Shown one piece after another: positions 44,367-52,268 of a stretch of 64,000 nucleotides of DNA. Position 1 is the first letter of the stretch; every line of letters starts with the position of its first letter. The stretch lies in assembly GCA_900314935.1 (NCBI GenBank), contig OMXE01000014.1:21648-85647 (forward strand). The letters are read 5' to 3'. The notes beneath the pieces are model-generated. The model saw only the letters and a program-made list of their open reading frames with translations, searched no databases and was not told the DNA's origin. The position numbers were made by a program, and so were the translations under genes. The DNA comes from an uncultured Prevotella sp. GTDB taxonomy: Bacteria; Bacteroidota; Bacteroidia; Bacteroidales; Bacteroidaceae.

Positions 44367-44718
44367 TATTACTCTTCGTCGTTTTGATAATATTGACAAG
44401 TGTACCTATGAGTTTATTCACATCGTCAACAATTGAATCATACTGACTATTTGATAGATAGTCTGTTTCAACCAATAAATCTAACCAATATTTTGTTTCA
44501 TTCGCTTCTTTAAGTGCTATGCTCATCTTGTTGACAAAATCCATACGGCTTTGTGCGAAGACGCTTTCACTTACATTCGCCCCAATGCTCGTACCGCTAC
44601 GCAACACCTGCTTTGCTATCACATACTCCTTTTTGTTGTCGGCTAAGAACTTATACAACCTAATTATGCGAATAGCAAAAGATTTGGAGTCATCAACAAT
44701 CTGGTTGTCAACTTTCAT
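44359..44718 (-). CDS. Four-helix-bundle protein (S23-like family)
   Basis: The 119-residue protein matches the family of four-helix-bundle proteins first found as ORFs in 23S rRNA intervening sequences: FAIRIIRLYKFLADNKKEYV, then AKQVLRSGTSIGANVSESVF, KMSIALKEANETKYWLDLLV, and a final helix DVNKLIGTLVNIIKTTKS. The 'RSGTSIGANVSE' motif is the hallmark. Function is not established. It interrupts purA-hisS, is bounded by inverted ATTAAAC heptads on both sides, and its stop codon lies inside one of them, which points to insertion as a unit. Confidence 0.88.
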   Translation of the reverse strand: MKVDNQIVDDSKSFAIRIIRLYKFLADNKKEYVIAKQVLRSGTSIGANVSESVFAQSRMDFVNKMSIALKEANETKYWLDLLVETDYLSNSQYDSIVDDVNKLIGTLVNIIKTTKSNNV

Positions 44719-44747
44719 AATGTTAATGATTAATGCTTAATGATCTC

Positions 44748-44780
44748 AATAATTTAATGTTTAATGTTTAATGTTTAATG
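44748..44780 (-). repeat. AT-rich heptad repeat, right of the four-helix-bundle gene
   Basis: Four TTTAATG units lie between the four-helix-bundle start region and purA. The first unit supplies the purA stop codon. Orientation is inverted with respect to the array at 44335-44366. Confidence 0.7.
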
Positions 44781-46055
44781 TTTTTGTCTCACGATTGTCT
44801 GATCGCGGTCAGGACCGATAGAGATGATGCTGATGGGTGTAGCCAGCTGCTCCTCAAGGAAGGCGATGTAATCCTTGAACTCTTTCGGGAACTGATCCTC
44901 TGAAGTAAACTGTGTCATATCAGTCTTCCATCCCGGCAATTCTCTATATACAGGCTCAATACCCTCCTCGATGCTGTAGGGGAAATGATCAATCTCCACA
45001 CCGTTCTGCTTATAGGCCACACATGCCTTGATAGTATCGAAGCCGTCGAGCACATCACTCTTCATCATAATCAGCTGGGTAACACCGTTGATGTCGATAG
45101 CATAGCGGAGCGCCACGAGGTCGATCCAGCCACAACGACGCTCACGACCTGTCACTGCACCGTACTCATGACCTAAATCGCGTATCTTCTTTCCTGTCTC
45201 GTCAAAGAGTTCCGTGGGGAAAGGACCCGCACCTACACGAGTACAATAAGCCTTCATGATACCATACACCTCACCGATCTTGTTAGGACCGATGCCCAAG
45301 CCAGAGCAGGCACCCGAGCAGATGGTGTTCGAAGAAGTAACGAAAGGATAGCTACCGAAGTCAATATCCAGCATCGTACCCTGAGCACCTTCACAAAGGA
45401 TTGTCTTTCCCTGCTTCAGCAGCTTGTTGATTTCATATTCCGAATCCACGATGGGGAACTGCTTCATGTATTCAATACCTTCCATCCAGGTCTTCTCTAC
45501 CTCCGTGATATCATAGTTGGTAAAGTTCATCGACCGCAGGATCTCCTCATGACGGGCCTTATGGGCGGCGTATTTCTCTTGGAAATTCTCGAAGATGTCA
45601 CCTACTCTCAGACCGTTGCGAGAGATTTTGTCAGTATAGGTAGGACCGATACCTTTACCTGTAGTCCCTACCTTGCTCTTTCCTTTCTGAGCCTCGTAGG
45701 CGGCATCGAGCACACGGTGAGTAGGCATAATCAGGTGAGCCTTCTTGGAAATATACAGACGGGAACGCAGATTATGACCGCTCTTCTCCAGGTCCTTGGC
45801 TTCTCCCATGAACAAATCGGGAGCCAGCACCACGCCGTTACCGATAATGTTCACCTTTCCTCCCTGGAAGATACCGGAGGGAATACTGCGAAGCACATAC
45901 TTCTCACCTTCGAACTCCAAGGTATGTCCGGCATTAGGACCACCCTGAAAACGAGCTACTACATCATAACCAGGAGTCAGAACATCGACTACCTTGCCTT
46001 TACCTTCATCGCCCCACTGCAGACCCAGCAGGACATCTACTCTACCTTTGTTCAT
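44775..46055 (-). CDS. purA: Adenylosuccinate synthetase
   Basis: PurA joins IMP and aspartate using GTP, the first step from IMP to AMP. The 426-residue protein has LGLQWGDEGKGKVVDVLTPG at the N-terminus (the GDEGKGK P-loop variant), GNGVVLAPDLFMGE, KGIGPTYTDKISRNGLRVGD and QGTMLDIDFGSYPFVTSSNT. Length is normal. The stop codon is made by the first heptad of the downstream repeat. Confidence 0.97.
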   Translation of the reverse strand: MNKGRVDVLLGLQWGDEGKGKVVDVLTPGYDVVARFQGGPNAGHTLEFEGEKYVLRSIPSGIFQGGKVNIIGNGVVLAPDLFMGEAKDLEKSGHNLRSRLYISKKAHLIMPTHRVLDAAYEAQKGKSKVGTTGKGIGPTYTDKISRNGLRVGDIFENFQEKYAAHKARHEEILRSMNFTNYDITEVEKTWMEGIEYMKQFPIVDSEYEINKLLKQGKTILCEGAQGTMLDIDFGSYPFVTSSNTICSGACSGLGIGPNKIGEVYGIMKAYCTRVGAGPFPTELFDETGKKIRDLGHEYGAVTGRERRCGWIDLVALRYAIDINGVTQLIMMKSDVLDGFDTIKACVAYKQNGVEIDHFPYSIEEGIEPVYRELPGWKTDMTQFTSEDQFPKEFKDYIAFLEEQLATPISIISIGPDRDQTIVRQKH

Positions 46056-46063
46056 ACGATCTA

Positions 46064-46543
46064 TTATTTTTTCTTATTTTTCTGTCGTGTCATTTTTGCC
46101 AGACAGCTACTACATACCCCATAGATATAGAGGGAGAAGCCATCGCGGCGGAAGCGTTTCAAACGTGTTTCGTTTACAGCCTGAATGATAGCAGGAGATT
46201 TTACTGCAGTAGTCTTACCACATACCGTGCAGATCTGCCGGCAATGTCCCACACTGTCGTAAGCAGCCTCATAACGCGTCTCCCCTCCCATACGGTGCGA
46301 GAGAATGAGTCGTAGTTCCATCAAGAGGTTGATGGTATTGTAAAGAGTGGCACGACTGACAGGGAAATGAGATGCTTCCAACTTGTCGTTCAAATCCTGC
46401 AAAGAGAAGTATGAAGGAAACTCGAAAATAGCATCAAGCACCGCAAAGCGCTCGGGCGTCTTGCGGCGTTTGTTCTGTTCCAAATAGTTGGATAGCACTT
46501 TCCTTACTGCTACCTTTACGTCATCCTTCATGCGTTGATTCAC
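46064..46543 (-). CDS. Fur-family transcriptional regulator
   Basis: The 159-residue protein has the Fur winged helix (PERFAVLDAIFEFPSYFSLQ ... FPVSRATLYNTINLLMELRL) and a dimerisation part with the structural zinc pairs CTVC and CSSC. The usual regulatory His/Asp residues are reduced (HCRQICTVCG; 'GHC'), and the C-terminus ends in Lys-rich KKNKKK. It may sense metal or peroxide. It is eight bases ahead of purA, so purA may be cotranscribed; its own promoter is at 46557-46564. Confidence 0.87.
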   Translation of the reverse strand: MNQRMKDDVKVAVRKVLSNYLEQNKRRKTPERFAVLDAIFEFPSYFSLQDLNDKLEASHFPVSRATLYNTINLLMELRLILSHRMGGETRYEAAYDSVGHCRQICTVCGKTTAVKSPAIIQAVNETRLKRFRRDGFSLYIYGVCSSCLAKMTRQKNKKK

Positions 46544-46556
46544 ATAAGTCCGTGCA

Positions 46557-46564
46557 AAGGTAGT
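46557..46564 (-). promoter_or_regulatory. -7 element of the Fur-family gene
   Basis: TACCTTTG on the minus strand, 13 bases ahead of the start codon; the -33 position is poor. Confidence 0.5.
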
Positions 46565-46594
46565 ATTTTTTATTTATATTATGGACAATGAAAA

Positions 46595-47215
46595 CTAAAA
46601 AAGTCCTAAATCATAGGATTTCGTTGCAGAACGAATAATTTGCGCATATTCTTCTCCTTGTCTGCCAAGCCATTGCAAACACGAAACAGCTGCTCGTCTG
46701 ACGGGATAGGAGGCTCCTTGTAATGCTGTCAGCACCTGGTCAATCACCTCGTTGAGTCCCCTCTCATCAGGCGTCATACCTTTCATAAACAATCGTGAAA
46801 GCACATGGTAACCGCATACCTGTTCAAAGTCATTATCAGAGGCAATCCATTGAAACGCCAGCACAGATGCTTCATCCAGATGCTGATAAAGGTTAAATGC
46901 TGCCTGTTCAGCCACTTCCAGCGAGGGAGTCTGCTCCATCCACAGTTCCACGATCTCCACAGGCATCTCTTCCGGCGGCATAATCATCGTGGCTAGGATC
47001 TTACACTCACGGATATTCTCCTTCCAGAGCTCAATGGCCAACGAATAGTCCTTACCGTATTCAGCTGCCATCTTCTGCAAGTCGGGAATACTCGCTCCCC
47101 AGCTCAGATGATAGTCCATGCCTTTCTCGCGCATCGACTTAGCCGTTACCCCATTCATCAGTTGTCTGAGACTTTGTTTGATCTCCTTTACCTTGTGCTG
47201 TGTCTCTTCTGTCAT
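46595..47215 (-). CDS. AlkD-like DNA alkylation repair protein
   Basis: The 206-residue protein is built from HEAT-like helical repeats (KEIKQSLRQLMNGVTAKSMR, MDYHLSWGASIPDLQKMAAE, LWKENIRECKILATMIM, VCGYHVLSRLFMKG, YPVRRAAVSCLQWLGRQG), as in the AlkC/AlkD family of DNA glycosylases acting on alkylated bases. The catalytic-cleft residues of AlkD cannot be confirmed by eye. It ends a minus-strand unit after the AraC-type and M49 genes, with gaps of 12 and nine bases. Confidence 0.82.
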   Translation of the reverse strand: MTEETQHKVKEIKQSLRQLMNGVTAKSMREKGMDYHLSWGASIPDLQKMAAEYGKDYSLAIELWKENIRECKILATMIMPPEEMPVEIVELWMEQTPSLEVAEQAAFNLYQHLDEASVLAFQWIASDNDFEQVCGYHVLSRLFMKGMTPDERGLNEVIDQVLTALQGASYPVRRAAVSCLQWLGRQGEEYAQIIRSATKSYDLGLF

Positions 47216-47227
47216 ATTACTTCATGT

Positions 47228-49186
47228 TTATAAAAAGCCGTACTCTTTGCTGTATCGCAACATCTGACTGGTATAGCTCTCCGTATAATCGAGTTGGATA
47301 TCCACGATTTTACCCTGATCATTATAGACAGGCGTCATTACGGGATTCAGGAATCCTTTATAAGGTGCAAGGTGGAGTTGTTCATATCTGCTGAGAATCT
47401 CCTGATGAAGATGCGAATCAACCTTTACCCCATAACGCTCCACCAGTTCTCGAGCTGCTTCATAATCACCTTCGCTCTTGATGCGCTGCACCTCAGCAAG
47501 TAAAGTGGCAATGAGGGCACGCAGTTTCTCATAATCGTTGATGCGAAGGAACGTCTTACCATCTTTCACCACCAGTTCCATGACCTGCTCTGCTGATCCT
47601 TTCTCCAAACACCAGTGAGCAATTAAGGCCCTGTTCCTCATATGGGCCTCCTCCACTTGATGACCCGGTTTGATGCGAGTAAGCTGCGTGAGTAATCCGT
47701 TCATCATATACGTATAATACTGACTCTTATAAGCTTCCTTATCAGGCACGAGTCCTAAGTCTATGAGTTTCTGGTCGGCAATATAATACAAGCCGAATAA
47801 GTCGGCCCTTGCCTCTTCAATCGTATTCCCATAAGCCTTCAACGCATCAGGATCGGTAGTAGGAAGAAGTTGTCCGCTACCGTGTCCTAAGCATTCGTGC
47901 AAGTCGGTATGAAGGTCATCACACACATCACCGTATTGTTCTATCAATGAGATAGTTTCCTTGTCAATCACAAACTCTTCCTTGAAGCCGTTTCCTTTAG
48001 CCGCTTTCTGATAAGCTTCGGTCAGATTTCCTATGGTTACACTCTTGGAACCATGAGCAGCCCGAATCCAATCAGCATTGGGTAAGTTGATACCTATTGC
48101 CGTTGAAGGATATTCATCCCCTCCCAGCATAGCCGCACAAATCACCTGTGCTGTCACCCCTTTCACCTTTTCTTTCTTAAAGCGGGGATCCACAGGCGAA
48201 TGGTCTTCAAACCACTGCGCGTTATCTGAAATCAGCTGAGTGCGTCGGGTAGCTTCCAGATCCTTGTATTCCACGATTCCCTCCCACGAGCCTTTCAGTC
48301 CGAGCGGATCGCCATATACCTCTATAAAACCATTGATGAAATCGATACGGGCCTCATGTTCCCTCACCCATTCAATACAATACTTATTAAACAGCCGAAG
48401 GTCGCCTGTACGGTAATATTTAATTAAGGTGGAGATATACTGTTGTTGCTGTTCGTTCTCTGCAACGTCGAGTGCCTTTTCCAGCCAATGAATAATCTGT
48501 CGGATGGCCGTTCCATACCGTCCGTTGGCACACCACACATCTTCCACGATCTTACCTTCTCGTTTGACTAACGTGGAATTCAGTCCGAACGACGGTGGTT
48601 CCGGATCATTGGCATAAGCGTTTTTCATCTCCTGATAGAACCTTTCCACCTCTTGTTGGGTAACCCCTTCGTAGAAATGACAGGCAGATGTGGCAACCAA
48701 GTCCTCCCCGTCGGCCTTGTTCACCCTTTTGGGAAGGATATCAGGATTGAAGATCACCGGAAACAACTCATTACAAAGCGCCTCTACATCCTCACCTTCT
48801 TGCAAAGGCAATACCGACACGTCCAAGGTGCCGATTACTTCACGTAGATACTCCTCACCAAATACCGGCGCAAACTTCTCACATCCATAATGATGATAGA
48901 TACCGTTTGAGAACCACACACGCTTCAGGTATTCCTCCAAGGCAAGGAAATCCTTGGAATCCCTGTTACCTTGATAATGAATATACACAGCCTCGAGCAG
49001 TTTCCTGATGCGAAGATTATAGCGCCCGAACTGATCAAAGGTAATGTCACGACCGCAAAGCGTGGCTTCAGACAAATAATAAACTAACAGCTTTTGCCGT
49101 AGTGTTAAATCGGAAAAGCCGTTCAGGCGGTACCTCAATAGCTGAATATCAGAGAAGCACTCGTCGGAATAAGAGAATGTTTTCAT
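47228..49186 (-). CDS. Dipeptidyl-peptidase III family (M49) zinc peptidase
   Basis: The 652-residue protein has the M49 zinc motif HECLGHGSG at about residue 430 and the second zinc motif EEARADLFGLYY at about 459, as in dipeptidyl-peptidase III, which removes N-terminal dipeptides. No signal peptide is seen, so it is cytosolic. Homologues in Bacteroidota are sometimes labelled otherwise in databases, but the motif pair is decisive. It lies between the AraC-type and AlkD-like genes and is cotranscribed with both. Confidence 0.92.
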   Translation of the reverse strand: MKTFSYSDECFSDIQLLRYRLNGFSDLTLRQKLLVYYLSEATLCGRDITFDQFGRYNLRIRKLLEAVYIHYQGNRDSKDFLALEEYLKRVWFSNGIYHHYGCEKFAPVFGEEYLREVIGTLDVSVLPLQEGEDVEALCNELFPVIFNPDILPKRVNKADGEDLVATSACHFYEGVTQQEVERFYQEMKNAYANDPEPPSFGLNSTLVKREGKIVEDVWCANGRYGTAIRQIIHWLEKALDVAENEQQQQYISTLIKYYRTGDLRLFNKYCIEWVREHEARIDFINGFIEVYGDPLGLKGSWEGIVEYKDLEATRRTQLISDNAQWFEDHSPVDPRFKKEKVKGVTAQVICAAMLGGDEYPSTAIGINLPNADWIRAAHGSKSVTIGNLTEAYQKAAKGNGFKEEFVIDKETISLIEQYGDVCDDLHTDLHECLGHGSGQLLPTTDPDALKAYGNTIEEARADLFGLYYIADQKLIDLGLVPDKEAYKSQYYTYMMNGLLTQLTRIKPGHQVEEAHMRNRALIAHWCLEKGSAEQVMELVVKDGKTFLRINDYEKLRALIATLLAEVQRIKSEGDYEAARELVERYGVKVDSHLHQEILSRYEQLHLAPYKGFLNPVMTPVYNDQGKIVDIQLDYTESYTSQMLRYSKEYGFL

Positions 49187-49195
49187 GAAGGAGGC

Positions 49196-49660
49196 TTATG
49201 CTTTGCGTTCCTTTTTCGCCCCTTTCTTCTGTTCTGGTTGCGGATGCTGGGCAAGATGACGGAGTTTATACTCACGTGGGGTAATGCCGTTGAACTTGTA
49301 GAACGCGGCATAGAACGACTGTCGGTTAGCAAATCCCACCATGTCACTGATGTCCTCCATGTTCAAGTCACGATAACGTCTGTCAACAAGCAGCGTCATT
49401 GCTTCATCAATGCGGAACTTGTTCACAAAAGTAGTGTAGTTCGTATGGAACCGCACATTCACCACGGCAGAGATATACCTCGTGTTCGTACCGAGATCCT
49501 CGGCAAGTTTCTTCGCAGAATAATCCTTATCCTTGAACTTCTTCTGGAACAGAATAATGTTGAGAATCCTTTCCTTGAGATCATCCATTAGCTTGGGATT
49601 CACCAGATTACGATAGGCCGCTTCCTTCTCTTTTCTTTCTGTAATATTATACTTTGCCAT
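49196..49660 (-). CDS. AraC-type DNA-binding protein
   Basis: The 154-residue protein carries an AraC double HTH: YSAKKLAEDLGTNTRYISAV, then MEDISDMVGFANRQSFYAAF and NGITPREYKLR. The N-terminus is a short charged helix and the C-terminus a Lys-rich tail (KKGAKKERKA). There is no effector domain. It is the first gene of the unit with the M49 peptidase and AlkD-like gene and may regulate it. Confidence 0.82.
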   Translation of the reverse strand: MAKYNITERKEKEAAYRNLVNPKLMDDLKERILNIILFQKKFKDKDYSAKKLAEDLGTNTRYISAVVNVRFHTNYTTFVNKFRIDEAMTLLVDRRYRDLNMEDISDMVGFANRQSFYAAFYKFNGITPREYKLRHLAQHPQPEQKKGAKKERKA

Positions 49661-49694
49661 TTTGTTAACATTGATAGTCTAGATAAACATATTG

Positions 49695-49726
49695 CAAATT
49701 TATTACAAAAAAATCAAATAAACAAG
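49695..49726 (-). promoter_or_regulatory. Promoter of the AraC-type/M49/AlkD unit
   Basis: On the minus strand CTTG (49726-49723) and TAAATTTG (49702-49695) are 20 bases apart, 34 bases ahead of the start codon. The rest of 49661-49850 shows no gene. Confidence 0.6.
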
Positions 49727-49851
49727 TGTTTCCTCCTATTTTAATAATATTTAAACCATCTGTCGCTTTTTATGGTTGTCAAACAAGTGGAACGAACGAA
49801 CAGTTGGCACACAAAAAGTTTCGTTAAAAACGTGAAAATGTTGAAGGAAAG

Positions 49852-49883
49852 TTTGCAGGGTTCAGGGAAATGTAGTAATTTTG
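49852..49883 (+). promoter_or_regulatory. Promoter of rplU-rpmA
   Basis: TTTG at 49852-49855 and TAATTTTG at 49876-49883 are 20 bases apart. The 85-base leader to rplU contains the hairpin CGGG-AAAA-CCCG (49943-49954) and could be a site for autogenous control by L21. Confidence 0.75.
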
Positions 49884-49971
49884 CAGCCGATTTAGCTCGT
49901 GGAGGCTCAAAAAGTGACGGCACGATGCCTGTCCGCCTTGCGGGAAAACCCGTTAAATGCAATAAAAACAA

Positions 49972-50289
49972 ATGTACGCAATTGTAGAGATCAACGGTCA
50001 GCAGTTTAAGGTCGAAGAGGGAAAGAAGATCTTCGTGAACCACATCCGCGAGGCGGAAGAGGGCCAGACTGTTGAGTTTGACAAAGTGCTCCTCGTTGAC
50101 AATGAGGGTGCAATCACTGTGGGTACCCCGACTGTAGAGGGTGCAAAAGTAGTGTGTGAGGTTATTAATCCCCTGGTTAAGGGCGAGAAGGTTATCGTTT
50201 TCAAGATGAAGCGCCGCAAGGACTATCGTAAGAAGAACGGTCATCGCCAGCAGTACACTCAGGTGGAAATCAAATCAGTAATCGCTTAA
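49972..50289 (+). CDS. rplU: Ribosomal protein bL21
   Basis: The 105-residue protein starts [20 protein letters not shown] and ends [19 protein letters not shown], standard for L21 of the large subunit. It is followed after 17 bases by rpmA, the usual pair, and preceded by a strong promoter. Confidence 0.98.
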   Translation: MYAIVEINGQQFKVEEGKKIFVNHIREAEEGQTVEFDKVLLVDNEGAITVGTPTVEGAKVVCEVINPLVKGEKVIVFKMKRRKDYRKKNGHRQQYTQVEIKSVIA

Positions 50290-50306
50290 TTAAGGAGGAA
50301 CAAGAA

Positions 50307-50579
50307 ATGGCACATAAAAAAGGTGTAGGTAGTTCTAAGAACGGACGCGAGAGTGCTGCACAAAGACTTGGCGTCAAGATCTGGGGCGGTCAGAAATGTG
50401 TTGCCGGTAACATCATCGTTCGCCAGCGTGGTACACACCATAATCCTGGTGAGAACGTGGGTATCGGTAAGGATGACACCCTCTTTGCTCTGTGTGACGG
50501 TATCGTGAACTTCAAGAAAGGCCGTAACAATAAGAGCACGGTTTCTGTAATTCCCGTAGCTGAGGAGGCAGAAGCCTAA
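50307..50579 (+). CDS. rpmA: Ribosomal protein bL27
   Basis: The 90-residue protein has the full start [20 protein letters not shown] and the loop [20 protein letters not shown]. The N-terminal residues that reach the peptidyl-transferase centre are present without a leader extension. AAGGAGG-like bases upstream (TTAAGGAGGAACAAG) give one of the few strong ribosome binding sites in the window. Confidence 0.98.
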   Translation: MAHKKGVGSSKNGRESAAQRLGVKIWGGQKCVAGNIIVRQRGTHHNPGENVGIGKDDTLFALCDGIVNFKKGRNNKSTVSVIPVAEEAEA

Positions 50580-50614
50580 CTTAATTTAACAAGCTTATTC
50601 CAAACAAACAATAG

Positions 50615-50645
50615 AATCCCAGTCCTACAAGACTGGGATTTCTTA
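50615..50645 (+). terminator. Rho-independent terminator after rpmA
   Basis: AATCCCAGTC pairs with GACTGGGATT around CTACAA and is followed by TCTTATT. Confidence 0.8.
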
Positions 50646-50659
50646 TTGATTACGGGTTA

Positions 50660-50769
50660 TTCCCAACATGGGAATAAAAAGTTCCCAACATGGGAATAAA
50701 AAGTTCCCAACGTGGGAATAAATTGTTCCCAACATGGGAATAAATTGTTCCCAACATGGGAATAAAAAG
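50660..50769. repeat. Five tandem 22-bp units, each a 15-bp palindrome plus spacer
   Basis: Units begin at 50660, 50682, 50704, 50726 and 50748. Each has TTCCCAACATGGGAA (ACG in unit 3) followed by TAAAAAG or TAAATTG. The palindromes stand 22 bp apart, two helical turns, all on one face of DNA. The array sits between the rpmA terminator and the serS promoters. Confidence 0.9.
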
Positions 50770-50785
50770 AAAAGCATGCTTTCTT

Positions 50786-50816
50786 TTTGCATTTCTCTCG
50801 TTTTTTAGTAACTTTG
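50786..50816 (+). promoter_or_regulatory. Distal promoter of serS
   Basis: TTTG at 50786-50789 and TAACTTTG at 50809-50816 are 19 bases apart. The transcript would start with GCGGATGAATCCGC, a small hairpin. Confidence 0.7.
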
Positions 50817-50849
50817 CGGATGAATCCGCGAACTTACTCCCCCTCGGAA

Positions 50850-50875
50850 AAACCAAAAAAAATTTGGTTTTTCGC
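50850..50875 (+). promoter_or_regulatory. Attenuator-like hairpin in the serS leader
   Basis: GAAAAACCAAA (about 50848-50858) pairs with TTTGGTTTTTC (50863-50873), so a transcript from the distal promoter can form an AU-rich stem; the same bases carry the -33 of the proximal promoter. Confidence 0.4.
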
Positions 50876-50894
50876 TCACTTAATCGTAACTTTG
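50863..50894 (+). promoter_or_regulatory. Proximal promoter of serS
   Basis: TTTG at 50863-50866 and TAACTTTG at 50887-50894 are 20 bases apart, 38 bases ahead of ATG 50933. Confidence 0.75.
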
Positions 50895-50932
50895 CAGCCA
50901 ATTATCGATAATACATTAATATAATATAGTAT

Positions 50933-52258
50933 ATGCTTACATTGAAACTCATCAGTGAGGAAACTGAACGCGTTATCAAAGGTCTGGAAAAGAAGCATTT
51001 TGCCGATGCAGAACAGGCCATTCAACAAGTGCTCGCTGTAGATAAACAGCGTCGCGAAGCTCAACAGCAATTAGATGCCAACCTGAACGCGGCCAAGAAG
51101 ATGGCTGCGCAGATCGGTGGTTTGATGAAGGAAGGAAAGAAGGACGAGGCCAATGCTGTGAAAGAATCCGTTTCCCAGCTGAAGGAGACCAACAAGCAAC
51201 TGGAGGAACAGATGAGCAAGGCACAGGAGGAACTGACCACCCTGCTTTGTCAGATTCCGAATATCCCTTATGATGAGGTACCTGAAGGAAAGGCGGCAGA
51301 AGATAACCGCGTGGTGAAGAGTAACCTCAAGGAGTGCACAGAGAATGATACCGTTGGCAACTGGGACGTTAATCCCAAGCTCGCCGCAGAGGGTTTCACT
51401 CCACTGCCCCACTGGGAACTGGCCAAGAAATACAATCTCATAGATTTCGACCTCGGTGTAAAGATCACCGGTGCTGGCTTCCCTGTCTATATCGGTAAGG
51501 GTGCAAGACTGCAGCGTGCGCTGATTAACTTCTTCCTTGATGAGGCTCGCAAGAGCGGTTATACAGAGATTATGCCGCCTACGGTGGTCAACCAGGCTTC
51601 AGGATATGGTACAGGACAGCTGCCTGACAAGGAAGGACAGATGTATCACTGTGAGGTAGATGACTTCTATCTGATTCCTACTGCAGAGGTGCCCGTAACG
51701 AATATCTATCGCGACGTGATTCTCGACGAGAAGGATCTGCCTATCAAGAACTGTGCTTATACCGAGTGCTTCCGCAGAGAGGCTGGTAGCTATGGTAAGG
51801 ATGTTCGCGGACTGAACCGTCTGCATGAGTTCTCAAAGATTGAGATTGTACGCATCGATAAGCCTGAGCATTCCAAGGAGAGTCATAAGGAGATGCTGGA
51901 GCATGTGGAAGGTCTGCTGAAGAAGCTGGAGTTGCCCTACCGCATCCTGCTGCTCTGTGGTGGCGATCAGAGCTTTACTTCTGCTATCTGCTACGACTTT
52001 GAGGTATATAGCGAAGCGCAGGGACGCTGGCTGGAGGTTTCGTCAGTATCTAACTTCGATACCTATCAGGCCAACCGACTGAAGTGTCGTTACCGCAACA
52101 GCGAGACAAAGAAGACGGAACTCTGTCATACACTCAATGGTTCAGCCCTTGCATTACCGCGTATCGTGGCTGCCCTCCTGGAGAACAACCAGACAGAGGA
52201 TGGTATCAAGGTTCCTGCAGCCCTCGTTCCTTACATGGGTTGCGACATGATTGACTAA
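50933..52258 (+). CDS. serS: Serine-tRNA ligase
   Basis: Class II synthetase of 441 residues. The N-terminal coiled coil that grips the tRNA long arm spans about 30-105 (QQLDANLNAAKKMAAQIGGL). The catalytic part has GFTPLPHWELAKKYNLIDFD, motif 2 ECFRREAGSYGKDVRGLNRL followed by HEFSKIE, and motif 3 ending LNGSALALPRIVAALLENNQ. Two tandem promoters, a hairpin leader and an upstream palindrome array lie in front of it. Confidence 0.97.
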   Translation: MLTLKLISEETERVIKGLEKKHFADAEQAIQQVLAVDKQRREAQQQLDANLNAAKKMAAQIGGLMKEGKKDEANAVKESVSQLKETNKQLEEQMSKAQEELTTLLCQIPNIPYDEVPEGKAAEDNRVVKSNLKECTENDTVGNWDVNPKLAAEGFTPLPHWELAKKYNLIDFDLGVKITGAGFPVYIGKGARLQRALINFFLDEARKSGYTEIMPPTVVNQASGYGTGQLPDKEGQMYHCEVDDFYLIPTAEVPVTNIYRDVILDEKDLPIKNCAYTECFRREAGSYGKDVRGLNRLHEFSKIEIVRIDKPEHSKESHKEMLEHVEGLLKKLELPYRILLLCGGDQSFTSAICYDFEVYSEAQGRWLEVSSVSNFDTYQANRLKCRYRNSETKKTELCHTLNGSALALPRIVAALLENNQTEDGIKVPAALVPYMGCDMID

Positions 52259-52268
52259 GACGTAAAGA

